Assembly: GCA_029215795.1 (NCBI GenBank)
Contig: JARDYH010000002.1
Location: forward strand, 19,275,001-19,339,000
Reading direction: 5' to 3'
Length of the DNA stretch: 64,000 nt
From: Anniella stebbinsi
Taxonomy: Eukaryota; Chordata; Lepidosauria; Squamata; Anniellidae
The notes beneath the pieces are model-generated. The model saw only the letters and a program-made list of their open reading frames with translations, searched no databases and had not been told where the DNA came from. The position numbers were made by a program, and so were the translations under genes. Position 1 is the stretch's first letter; each line of letters begins with the position of its first letter. This document shows positions 1 through 62,200 of this stretch, one piece after another.

Positions 1-50918
<50,918 letters not shown>

Positions 50919-51384
50919 CTGAAAAAAGAGGAAAAGGGAAATGTTTAAACACCCAGCCATTCTGCTGGAACATGTTGTCGTTTCCGCAGCTGGATTAACC
51001 ATTATCCTAAGGAAGCTACAACCGAGGATCTCAGGCAAGGTAGGGACCTCTTGCTGTGGCACAATGACACCGAGGTTTCTAATCGTGGAAAGAATCCGCT
51101 TGTCTTTCTCCCTGGACTGCAGTTTAGGACATAGGAACTCATTGCAAGATGACAGAAGCAGCTGTGGTCCCAGATGGGAAAATTGGAAACACGAGAAGCT
51201 GCCTCAGCACAAGGAGTGATACATTTTTCAGCATTTCAGAGGATTTGGGGGTCAAATCAAGACGAGGTAGAAAGCAACGGCTGGCACGAGAATTTGTGGC
51301 TTCATTCATACAGGTCCATCTCTGTGTATGGCAAAAGGGAGACTGGGGGCCCCAAGGATCTCTACATGCTAGATAGCAGTTGTA

Positions 51385-51492
51385 CCAGGGGTGGGGAACT
51401 TGTGAGCCTCCAGATGTTATTGGACTCCAACTCCCATCAGCCCCAGCCATCATGGCCAATGGCCAGGGATGATGGGGATTGTGTTTTGGCAG
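51385..51492. repeat. hAT-like MITE fragment
   Basis: CCAGGGGTGGGGAACTTGTG, CCTCCAGATGTTATTGGACT, CCAACTCCCATCAGCCCCAG at the left, CAGGGATGATGGGGATTGTG at the right. Confidence 0.55.
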
Positions 51493-51582
51493 GGTGTTTA
51501 TTTCTCAGCTTTTTTAAAAAAGTTGCTGATTATTGTAAGCTTCTCCAAGAACCAGCGCGGCTCAAATGGAAAATATATTGTG

Positions 51583-51775
51583 GGTAGGGCTGTACCACAG
51601 TAGTATCACACATGCTTTGCATGCAAGAGATCCAAGGTTCAATCTGTGGCATCTCAACTTAGGGCAGGGGAAAGCTCCTGTCTGAAACCCCAGAGAGCTG
51701 CTGACCATCAGGGTAAATGATATGGAACTGGATGGACCAATCATCTGACTCAGTATAAAGCGTCTTCGTAGGTTC
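51583..51775 (+). mobile_element. tRNA-derived SINE, uninterrupted
   Basis: GGGCTGTACCACAGTAGTAT and ACATGCTTTGCATGCAAGAG, then GGTTCAATC (box B), GGCATCTCAACTTAGGGCAG, CTGAAACCCCAGAGAGCTGC and CTGACTCAGTATAAAGCG. Gives the reference layout for the split copy at 26360. Confidence 0.75.
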
Positions 51776-54639
51776 TAAATTAGTACCTGCCTTTTTCCTC
51801 CCTGCTAGCAACTTTGTCGTAAAGAACTCCTTCCTTAGCACCTATTCCCCAAGCCAAACCCACCCCAAACTGCTTTCAAGATGTGTTTTTTGATATAAGT
51901 CATTCGGAGACCAAGACACAGGCCCAATCTACATGATTGAATGCAGAGGGAGAACACATTGATGACGCTGTCGCCAATCCGCAGCAATCCCAGAGTTTCC
52001 CTCTGGAAAAGATGCATTTTCGCAGTCGTTTTAGAGTACATCGTTTTCTCCTTATACGTGGCTCTTGGGCGGTGCCCCGTCCAAGTGTGCCCCATCCCCC
52101 TTGAAATCTTGGGCATGCTAGGGGTGTGTTCTGGGTCCTTGGTCTAGGGATGGGGTTGCCTCCCCCCCATTCCCTCTTTTCCCCCATTCACAGTAGGGTG
52201 CTTTTGGACACAGGCTTCCTTTCCCATTTAGCACTACTTCACAAGCATTCACAATAAGACGGTAATCTGCTCTTTCACTCGTTTTCCTATTCACACCATC
52301 GCAGTAGTGTGGTTTCACGCATCCACAATAGAGCAGTAGCGTTCTTTTAACCTTCACAATATTCCAATGGTGGATGAGAGGGGAGAGGTGTGGGGTAAAG
52401 TACAGGGACATAATTCAGCGTTTCCAGTAAACTTCCCTGAGCAGGGTAGCTTGGAAAGGGGCAGGGAACAAGCCTCTCTCATTCGATGAGCAGCATCTTT
52501 GAGGTTGATGGCGTTCAGTTCAACTGGCGGGACTCTGTCCTCCCAAACCCAAAGGAAGTTGGATTACAGTACACTTTGACCTGTGAAAGCGGGTTTGTTA
52601 GTATATGCTCTGCTTTTCTTCCTTCGTTTGCGGCTAACGAACCAAAGCTGATTTCATGAAAATCCGGATAAAACCAGAAATGCTTCTGAATGAATTTCCA
52701 TGTAGAGTCTCTGCAGATTGGGCCACAGATCTCCCGCGTCACATGCAGAACTCCATAATATAGGGACAATAATGCTGACCCACTGCACAAAGTTTTATGG
52801 AACTAATATAGGTTAAATACTTTGACTGCTCCGAAGTGTAATATGAACAAATGATGATGATGATAGTGTTGAGGAGTGACAAACTCACATGAGGTATGGC
52901 TATGTTACAAAGTTATAATAGTGTGCTGTATATTTGTTTGGTTACAGATCTCTATAAACAACAACATCAGGCACAAAATTAAGTTCTTTGTTTATGCTGA
53001 AACACAATATCACTATACAAAAGACCCTGGCCTCGGGGAGAAGGCCTTCCAGATTTCACAACTCATGCCAGAGGCCTACCATTTATTGTACATACTGCAG
53101 CCTTTCTACTTTCTGAAAGCCCCAGATTCCTCCCTGTTCTGAAAATAAACAGAAATTCAACCCATGAAGCTTGTACAAATTTCTCATGGCCCCCAGTTTG
53201 TAATCCTTGGCTGTAAAAATGAACTGTGGTACAACACAACTCTGGTCTTATTCTTTCAGCCATACATGAATGTAACTTTTTTTTTTTTAACTGACTGCCC
53301 TTCTGCCAAGACAGTAACCACACTGTTTTGGGTTGTCTTGCTTTCCCGGAAGTGACACTTATTCAGTTCTGGATTCATATCGCTAATTGAAAACAGGAAT
53401 AATCACTCCTGATTATTCTCTGCAGGAGAATGTTCAAGTAGGGCAATAGTGAAGCCCCACCGAGTACGCCAAGCCCCTCTGGGAAATCGGTGTCCATCCT
53501 AGAACATCTCCCAGAAACTTCTGCATCACACAGAGTTCCATGGCAGGTGAAGAAGGAATCCCTTCAATACAAAAAAAAAATTAATGAGGAAAAAGTGTTG
53601 TCTGAGGTAGTGTTGACTGATCTAAACCAATGAAACTTCAAACAAACACTTGTTTTTCCTAATGAGAGGCACAAGGCATTAGATCTGGTGACTAAGTGTT
53701 AGACGGAGAGGCGGGTAAGAAATAAATCGTTATTATTATTATTATATTATTATTGGGCATTTCTAAAGATTACGTCGGACCCTGAGGAAGGAGAGACTGT
53801 ACAAATTTATCTGTCCAGCCCCACAGAACGAGACACTGCCCCCAATCTGCTGCTTGTGTAGCAGCCATTGCTGCAATGCCACCATTCTCTTCAAGGGAAG
53901 GAAAAGTTGGTGGGGAGAACATCAGCCACATTCCCCCCCCCCCCGGTCTGGAAAGAGCTCTACACTTCTGAGTGTAGCCCACTTCACATGACATCATCAA
54001 GGGAGCTCTGCTTTAAGTACCAACCTTTTGGCCAAGATAAGGAGAGAGGGGGCTATAGAACAGACCTTGGACTCACTAAGTGACCTTTAACAAGTTTTAT
54101 GTCTGAGCATCACTTACCTATTTATAAATTAGAACAAAACATGTTTTGTGCACACTCTTGTTGTGAGAACAACCATTCATTCATTTATCTTATTATTGAA
54201 TTAGTAGTGGTAGTGGTACTAGCATGGCTCTCCATTTATAGAATGGCATCTTCACTGTATACACTTAGTCTCTATGGGCTTTTCTACTTGAGGCTTTTGA
54301 CATGCCACTTTACCGAGCCTTCTGTTTTCAGGTTCTTTGTGGGATTAGGATTGGTTCCGTTACACATAGGGTTTTTTTCCAGGGGCGGGGGATTTCTCAG
54401 CCTTTCTATACGTTCCATTACACAACCACTAGGTGATGCTGTGGTAGAGCAGAATTGCAAAAATATACTAGGGTTTCAAGCCACCCTTCAGGGATATATC
54501 AGACTTTCCTCGTTAGACACCTTCCCCACCCCAGCTAAAATGGTTGTAAAACACAGGAGAGGAGCTATCTGTGTGCTACACTTAACCCCCATGTTTGTAA
54601 ATAGAAGGCTAACACAGTTATACTTATAGTATTTACATT

Positions 54640-54895
54640 TAGAAGCCAGATTAAGACACTCCTCTTTAAGCAGGGATTTAAACTTTAATCTGTTTATTCA
54701 TTTTACTGCTGGCTCCTCAATATTTCCAATGTTTTAATTTTTTTAATGTTTAATTATTATTTTGATACTTGTATTGTATTTTTAACTTTTTTGTGTGCAG
54801 TTATTTTGTTGCTGCCCGTGTTTGGTTTTATTATTAAAAACTGCCCCGAGGGCATTCGCCAGTTGGGTGGAATACAAATCTAGTAAATACTAATT
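54640..54895 (+). mobile_element. L2-like LINE 3' end
   Basis: AGATTAAGACACTCCTCTTT, AT-rich UTR and ACTGCCCCGAGGGCATTCGC / GGGTGGAATACAAATCTAGT tail; close in layout to the copy at 2730 but of another subfamily. Confidence 0.5.
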
Positions 54896-55119
54896 GTAAT
54901 CGTCATTGTTGTTGTATCCTGCCATTGCCCATGATGGCTGGGAATGATGGGAGACTGCAGTAGACATTGTCAAAATCTTTTTGAAAATCCAAGTAAACGA
55001 AGTCCGTGACCAAAGATTCCCAAGGATTTTTTATTGGGATTTGTATTGTAAATGCCTCTCAATACCCATCGCTGGGGAACCTGAGTTGTCCCTGCTTATA
55101 TTCATGTCCTGCTTGGTCC

Positions 55120-55464
55120 CCTCTACAAGGATTCGCTTTTGCGCCCGGTTAGGCGATTATGCGCATAATCGCTGAAGCGCATTTACACCTAATCCCTCTG
55201 CACGCGAGGCGGCGAGAGGCGGCGAAGCGCATTAACGGATGACCAAAATGTGCTTTACAAGTAGTTAATGCGCATAAGCGCTTATTCACACAGTCAAAAT
55301 GCGCTTTAACGGCCGGAGCAAAATAAAACTCGCTATTTGATGCGCATTCGATAATGCGCATAATCGGAGAGATAACGCGCCTCTACGCCCGATTTGCGCT
55401 CCGTTCTTGTAGAGGTAATTTTTTTTAAGCGCCTTGAAAGAGCTTTAAACCTCTCTTGTAGAGG
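55120..55464. mobile_element. CpG-rich fold-back element with GCGCAT motifs
   Basis: Bounded by CCTCTACAAG (55120) and CTTGTAGAGG (55406-55415), with a further CTTGTAGAGG at 55455-55464. Between are many GCGCATAATCG, GCGCATTAA and AAGCGCATT words in both orientations, plus GAGGCGGCGAGAGGCGGCGA. It folds on itself in many ways and contrasts sharply with the AT-rich surroundings. No ORF. It looks like a MITE of unknown family. Confidence 0.55.
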
Positions 55465-55916
55465 CAGCCCTTGTGATTTTCCCAGAGGCATCTGCTTGAT
55501 CACTGGGAGAACGAGAATACTGGACCAGGCAGAGTTTGGTCTGATCCAGCAGGGCTCTTATGTTCTAATGTCCTTTGCTAAATATCAGCTGTGGTCACCA
55601 GGAACAGGGTTGGTTGGTTGGTATTTAAACCTTTGCCCTGCCAGAGTTTCAATCCAGATCACTATTTGCCCTGGGATTCCCTGCCATTGGAGGATTGGGG
55701 CACAAAGAGCAGAAAAGAGCAGTTTGGTGTTTTCAAACTAGATGAATTGCTAAGGTGTTTCTAACGAAAACAGATTTTGTAAGCTGAACTAACGTTACGG
55801 TGAATCTAACACAGCCTGTGTGCTTGCTTCTTCTCTCCCTCCCTCAATTCATGTAACAGACTAGGAGATGGAACCAGCATCTCCTCACTAACACCACCAC
55901 CACCATCACTTCACTC

Positions 55917-56263
55917 AGGGGTTCATCAGATGAGTGTTTTATAGCACGCTCATTACTGGGCACTCACGGATTTTTGTGGGTCCTATTCATGACACCATCC
56001 TCCTCCCATGCATCTCTTGCTCTTTCTGGCCTTCTTCCCGTGACAAAAAAAGACCCCAGTAAGTCCGATTTATTTCGAGAAACAGAACTGTGTGCAAGAG
56101 AAGTGGCGTGATAAAAACGCCTACTGAATGGGCCCTGGGGTTGTTGTTTACTTCTTCCTTCTTCTCCGGGTAGAAAGAGGAAGTATTGTGCGACAGAAGC
56201 AGGGGGCAGAGAAGTGACAGTAGGGAACCGTGATTCCTCCCCCCACAATCTGGTGAAGCCCTC
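55917..56263 (+). mobile_element. M-family MITE, copy 4
   Basis: GGGTTCATCAGATGAGTGTT, TTATAGCACGCTCATTACTG, GGCACTCACGGATTTTTGTG; then CGTGATAAAAACGCC, TACTGAATGGGCCCTGGGGT; right end CACAATCTGGTGAAGCCCTC. Best preserved inverted ends of the four copies. Confidence 0.7.
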
Positions 56264-57223
56264 AGTTGTTACACTGCTACGTTCAAAAAGAGATGTCTAA
56301 AAACCCAATACTCCATGAGCGTCAGGGAAAGCAGGAGTCAAGTAGCCTCCAACAGCTTTTAGGGAGAATCTTTTTAAAGTTCTGATTCGTTTACTAGCAT
56401 TTCCACCTATTCAGATCAGAAGGCAGTTCCGGTAATTGAATGTTTATCTTGTTTCCAGATCTTTTCTTTTGACAGACATGCAAATAAAAGGTTCCCACCC
56501 ATATTTTCCTTCCTAAACAGGGAACACTTTTGCTGCCAGATCAGCCAGAGGAACAAAATAATGATACCCCATGGGCACCACCAAGGGGCCCATGTCCCCC
56601 AAATTCTGGCATTTATCTCCACCACACATTTGTTTCAGTTTCTTGCAAGGTGTGAAAATTCTTCTGATCGAATGATCCCTTGAAGTCTTTCGGCTCGAAG
56701 GAAAAGAACACACACCTTCTCCTCCTTTGTAAAGCACCACTCAAATCTGGGGATGCACGATCATCCCTTAATTTGATCTCTTCTCCCACCTCCCCTTTCC
56801 CCTTCCCTCCTAAGGGCATAGAAAGCTTACCTGTACCTGCAGTGGGCACTCCAGATCCCTGCCAACAGCATACTTTCCCACCAAGGATGGGGCTGGAACT
56901 GCAAGCCTTCAGCGTTGCCAGTGGGGAAGGGACACTATTTGCATCAATTTCTGCTAAAGAGGAGGCCTTCCTTAAAGACTCTTGAAAGCTCTGTATGATT
57001 TGAACCTACTTGTGAGGAAGCATAGATGGGGTTCCCAGTGGTATCCCATCCAGGCTGCCCAAGAGGTCCATAAAGATTAGGGGTGTGCACGGACCCCCCC
57101 GGATCGGATCGGGACCCGGATTTGGACCTCCAATTTTGTCACGGATCGGACCGGACAAAACTGGAGCCCCCCGGACCGGATCGGGTCCGATCCTGATCCA
57201 AAAATCGGAACTTTTTGGATCGG

Positions 57224-57283
57224 CCGCCATTTTTTCCCCATAGACTTGCATTGCAATGCAAGTCTATGAGGAAAAAATGGCGG
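57224..57283. repeat. 60-base near-perfect palindrome
   Basis: Two 30-base arms with no spacer, centred on TGCATTGCAATGCA (57247-57260); only one base pair mismatched. Arms begin CCGCCATTTTTTCC and end GGAAAAAATGGCGG. It lies in the left arm of the host DNA element. Confidence 0.9.
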
Positions 57284-58076
57284 CGGGTGGGTGAGGGGGG
57301 GCCTAACTCCCTCCCCCCCAGGGCCGTCCGCTGTAGATGGCCCCGGCAGGTAAGCCCTCTCCTCGGCACTCCTTACCCCACCCGGGGCCATCCGCTTCCA
57401 TCACCTGGCGCACTACCTAGGAGCAGGCTGCAAAGCCCGCTCGTAGTAGCAGCCAGCGCCGGGCGGGAACGGACAGCCAGGAAAGGTAAGCGTGGGGGCG
57501 TGGTCTAGCAGGACATGGAATGAGTCGCAAATCCTTCATCCTCCGAAAGAAGCAATGAATTAATTGTAAATTCCCTATCCTAAAAGCGTCCTCTGTCTGC
57601 TATGGAGAGGGGGAAGCTTGTTAAAGAGATTGCAGCTGGAAGAAGATTTATGGCTTTATAACCGGCTCGGCAGAAGGGAGGAGACGGACCGACAGCTTTG
57701 TAGTACGGTGAAGGTAATTAAAAGACGTATTTACGATTGCGGGCTGATTGAATAGGCTGTAGAGAACAGAATGATTGCTAACAGTCAGAAAAGAGACTTT
57801 TAAGCTTCGAAAACTTTTAAGCTTTCAGGCTTTGAAAGATTGTTAGCTGTATAATGGTCTGGCTGGGAAGCTCGAGGAGAAACGAAACTAAAATAATAAA
57901 AAAAAAAGAAGCCAGAGGGAGGGAGAGAAAGAGACTTTGATCCCTGGCTAGAAGTGGCTGTGTGCTTATCGGATAGGCTTGAAAGGTGGATGAGCAAGAA
58001 GAAAATAACTTCTTGGAGCCGATCTAAGGGTGATAAGCCGTCCAATAGAAGCTACAGGCTAGTCCATACTGACAAA

Positions 58077-59009
58077 ATGTCGGATAAGGATTCTGAAAAG
58101 ACAAAGAAACAATCCCCTAGTCATGCCGGAAATGCCAGTGCTAAGATTGGAACTAAGCCAGGCGCAATTCCTAAAACAACCACAGGGAGGCAAGCTGACC
58201 CAACAGATGAGCTGCTTCAGAATTTTCAAAAGATGCTAGATCTTGCTATATTAAAGCAGGATGGAAATATTAAGCAGGCTTTATTGAAACAAGAAGACAG
58301 ATTGGCAAAGAGGATTGCTGATTCACAACAGCAGCTTTTGGCAGGACTCCAAAAGGTGGAGAAAGAGGTTGGAGCTTTGCAGGAAGAAACTGGAGAACTA
58401 AAGGTTTTATACAAGAAGCATCAGGAACAGCTAACGCAACAGGATTTACGGCTTATAGCGATGGAAGATCAGGACAGGAGAGCAAATATACGCATACGGT
58501 CTTTTGGGGAGCGGCAAGCGGAGACCCCTAATAGTATAAGAGAATTAATTTTGGCATGGGCCAAACAGATGGTGCCACAGGAAGATTGGAGAATGGAAGA
58601 TATCGAGCGGGCCCATAGGGTTGGATCTGGAAAGATAAGAGAGCTCCCAAGAGATATTATTGTGAAATTTGCTAATTACTATAAAAAAGAAAAATTAATG
58701 CAAGCAATTAGAAGTCAAGGTCAACCAACGCTTCAAGCAACACCAATTGAGGTTTTCCAGGATTTATGCCCCCAGACCATCCAGTGGAGGAAGAGCGTTA
58801 GAATCTGTACAGGGGCATTGAAGATGAAATCAATCTCCTATAATTGGGGATACCCAGTTTTCTTGAGGTTCAAGTGGAACGGGAAGCAGCAAAGAATAAC
58901 ATCTTGTGAGCAAGGAATCGAGTTGTTGGAGGAGCTGGGCATAATGGATGCCACATCGGTTGGAGAAGAGAAGCAAGACGAGGGCGCGGCAGGAGGGAGC
59001 AATGAATAG
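58077..59009 (+). CDS. L1 ORF1 (nucleic-acid-binding chaperone)
   Basis: Encodes the L1 ORF1 protein that trimerises, coats the element's RNA and acts as nucleic acid chaperone. From the ATG at 58077 (A at -3) it has 310 residues; an upstream in-frame ATG at 57990 has a poorer context and would add 29. N-terminus MSDKDSEKTKKQ is Lys/Ser-rich. A coiled coil covers roughly residues 85-140 (LQKVEKEVGALQEETGELKV region), then an RRM-like part starting RRANIRIRSFGER, and a C-terminal domain with DIERAHRVGSGK, typical of L1 ORF1. No stop or frameshift. ORF2 starts 247 bases after its stop. Confidence 0.9.
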   Translation: MSDKDSEKTKKQSPSHAGNASAKIGTKPGAIPKTTTGRQADPTDELLQNFQKMLDLAILKQDGNIKQALLKQEDRLAKRIADSQQQLLAGLQKVEKEVGALQEETGELKVLYKKHQEQLTQQDLRLIAMEDQDRRANIRIRSFGERQAETPNSIRELILAWAKQMVPQEDWRMEDIERAHRVGSGKIRELPRDIIVKFANYYKKEKLMQAIRSQGQPTLQATPIEVFQDLCPQTIQWRKSVRICTGALKMKSISYNWGYPVFLRFKWNGKQQRITSCEQGIELLEELGIMDATSVGEEKQDEGAAGGSNE

Positions 59010-59256
59010 ACCTTAATATATATTGTAAGAGGGATAGGGAGAAGAAGAGACTTGGAGGGGAGGGTAGACGTTATTCCGGAATGTTGGGCCGAGCTCCCCC
59101 CCCCCCTAAGAGTTCTAAGAAGATTGGGACCAAAGCCCAGCACGCTGGTGAGGAGGGGGGTGAAATTGGGGGTGAATGTGGGGGGGAGGGTTAGGGGGGA
59201 GGGGGTATGTGTAACACAGAGGGAGACCGACTTAAAGACTTGTGTGAAAGAGAGAG

Positions 59257-62200
59257 ATGGAAAATAAACTTAGATTGGCAACATTGAATGTTAAAGGGCT
59301 AGGAACGGTAATTAAAAGAAAGAGGATTGAAATGTTATTAAAGAACAAAAAAATAGATGTAATTTTTTTGCAGGAAACTCATCAGGCCAAAGATGGAGTT
59401 AATGAGCTTCGAATGAGGGAGGTGGGCGTTTATGAGAAGGCATATGGAACTTCGAAATCGAGAGGAGTGGCAATAATAATTTCAAAGACATGTGGTATAA
59501 ATATTCAAAGTGTAAAGAGAGATAACAATGGAAGGTTTCTTATTATGTTCTGCAAGTTGGGAGAAGAGGAATATGTATTAGTGAATGTCTATGCTCCAAA
59601 TGGGAAACAAATGGATTTTATTGATGAAGTATTTAACGTGTTGGGAGAAGTGGGTAAAAAGCACATTGTGATGGCTGGTGACTTTAATATGGTACTAGAT
59701 ATAGGGAAAGACAGGGATAACATACTAAAAGATACTAAGAGGGTGGGGAAGACAGAGTTAAGCAAATTAATGGAAGGGAAAGAATTAATGGATGTGTGGA
59801 GAGTTTTAAGAGGGGAAGAAAGGAAATATACTTTCTATTCACAGAGATTTAAGAGTTACTCAAGGATAGACCACATTTTTGTATCAAAAAATATGTTACC
59901 CAAAATTATAGATTGTGATATTGGAGTTATCAAGGTCACTGACCACGCGTTAATGACAATGGACATGGAAACCAAGAAAGACTATAGACAAGCGAAGAGA
60001 TGGAGACTGGATGTAAGGTTGTTGAATAAAAAAGATATAATGGAGAAAAGAAAGAAAGAATTGCAGGAAATCTGGGAGATTAATGAAAAAGAGAATACTC
60101 GGCAGGACATATTATGGGATACAATGAAAGCTGTAGTAAGAGGGATTTGTATTAGGGAAAGATGTACATTAAAAAAACAACAGGAAGCTCAAAATAAAAA
60201 GATTGAAGAGGAGATATGGAGTTTGGAAGAAAAGTTAAAGGAGACAAAAGATAAACGCCTAATTGCCCAAATTCAAGCTAAGAAAAAGGAATTAGAGAAA
60301 GAAGAATTAGAACAAGTTCAAAAGAATTTGTTGTATTTAAAAAGAGATTTTTTTGAATATAGCAATAGGAACTCAAAGATGCTGGCTAGATCCACACAGT
60401 TGGAAAAGGCTAAGAATATGATAGGGACAATAAAGGATAAGGCAGGGAATAGTTGTAATTTAATGAAAGATAAATTAAATATATTTAAGGATTTTTACAG
60501 TGAATTATATACATCAGGATCGGGACCGCAAGATAAGATATTGGAATATGTAGAGAGGAATTGGAAAATAAAATTGCAGAAACAGGATAGGGATTATATG
60601 GAAGGTTTAGTTACGGAAAAAGAGATAGAGGGAGTTATTGATAAATTAAAAGGAGGAAAATCACCGGGGATGGATGGTTTGGGGTCGGAGTATTATAAGC
60701 TTTTTAAAGGAATTTTAGTACCGAGATTAAAGAAATTATTTAATACTATAATAGAAGGGGGGAAGACTCCGCCATCATGGGATCATTCCCTGATTATATT
60801 AATTCCGAAACCAGGTAAGGACCTAACGGATCCCGCATCATATAGACCAATTTCCTTAATAAATCAAGATTCAAAGATTTTTACAGCAATAATGGCAAAA
60901 AGAATGGCCACATTTATTGGTAAATATATTAAAAAAGATCAGTGTGGATTTATTCCGTGTAGGCAAATGTCTGATTTAATGGGAAGAGTATTAAATATAA
61001 TTAGTATTATAAAAAAAAGGAATTTAAAAGCAGGCCTGCTAGCATTGGATATATTCAAAGCCTTTGATTGTGTGGAATGGCCAGCACTCAAAACAATATT
61101 AAAAACATTTGGGTTTGGAGATAAATTTATGGGAGTGATGGATAAGTTGTATAAAAATAATAAAGCGGAAATATTGGTTAATGATGGGTTAACACAACAG
61201 ATTACACTAGCCCGAGGAACTAGACAGGGATGTCCTCTTTCACCGATCTTATTTGCAATAGTAATAGAAATTTTGGCAAATGTAATAAGGGAAGATGAAA
61301 GAGTGAAGGGGATAGGAAGAAAGGAGAAGATTAAAATGAATATGTTTGCGGACGATACTTTATTGACGGTAGAAGATCCCCTAGGGAGTGCTGAGGTGAT
61401 TAAGAAACATTTAAGAGAATTTGGAGAAATTACGGGATTAAAAGTAAATTGGGGGAAGTCAGAAATGATGTTATTTAATTATAATAAGGAAGAGTTGGAA
61501 GAAGGTAAGGATAAGTTGGGTCTTAGACTTAAAAACATAGTACGTTACTTAGGTATTAACATTGATAGAGATTTAGATAGGCTTGAGGAACTTAATTTGG
61601 TAGCTTTAAAAAAACAAGTAGGGGAGAAATTAGAAGTATATAAGAAATTAAAACATTCTTGGTTTGGTAGAATAGCAATTATTAAAATGAAGATTTTACC
61701 TAAGATTAATTTTTTGTTTAGAATGTTACCAATTAAAATATCAGATGTAGAGTTGAAAAGTTGGCAAAATATAATCAACGCATATTGTAATGGGGATAAG
61801 AAAGCTAGGATTAATAAAGGGTTATGGTATAAGGCTCAAAAGAAGGGAGGTTTAGGACTTCCAAATATTAAGTATTATTACATAGCTAATCAGTTAAGAT
61901 ATGTTATAAGCTGTATTCTAGGGGAGGAAGATTTGGAGTGGTTGGAGACGCAAACTGGGGAAATAGATGATAAATTGCAAAATATTTTCTTTAAAAAAAT
62001 TCAAAAGAGAGAATTAAAGGGACTGGACAACCCTTTGTTAGTAAATATAGTGGAGATCTGGGAGAAATTTAGGGGGAAGTGGATACCAGGAGATTCACCA
62101 CTTGCCCCAGTGGTAGTAGTGGAGAATTTCCCAAGAGTATTAAAAGTGGAGATTGAAGCGAGACTGAAAGATAAGGAAATAATTAAGTTAAGAAAGTGGA

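Larger units (their letters stand above)
50919..57077 (-). other. PDZD2 intron, proximal part
   Basis: Start of a long intron. Holds the hAT-like piece, SINE, LINE remnants, the CpG-rich fold-back and M-family copy 4. From 51780 to 54640 only a poly-T run (53277-53289), poly-A (about 53572-53581), a C run (53932-53945) and ATT repeats (53730-53756) after an L2-type GAGAGGCGGGTAAGAAATAA tail are seen; 56265-57077 is anonymous. Confidence 0.55.

Noticed and set aside
54099..54629. 176-codon plus-strand frame
   Set aside because: No recognisable domain, composition like surrounding intron, no splice or promoter context.
51000..57050. Further upstream PDZD2 exons (PDZ2 and linker)
   Set aside because: No minus-strand block with PDZ motifs plus GT-AG sites was found; they probably lie beyond 64000.
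57954..57989. N-terminal extension of L1 ORF1 to a GTG codon
   Set aside because: The first codon is GTG, not ATG; the ATGs at 57990 and 58077 are the realistic starts, and 58077 has the better context.
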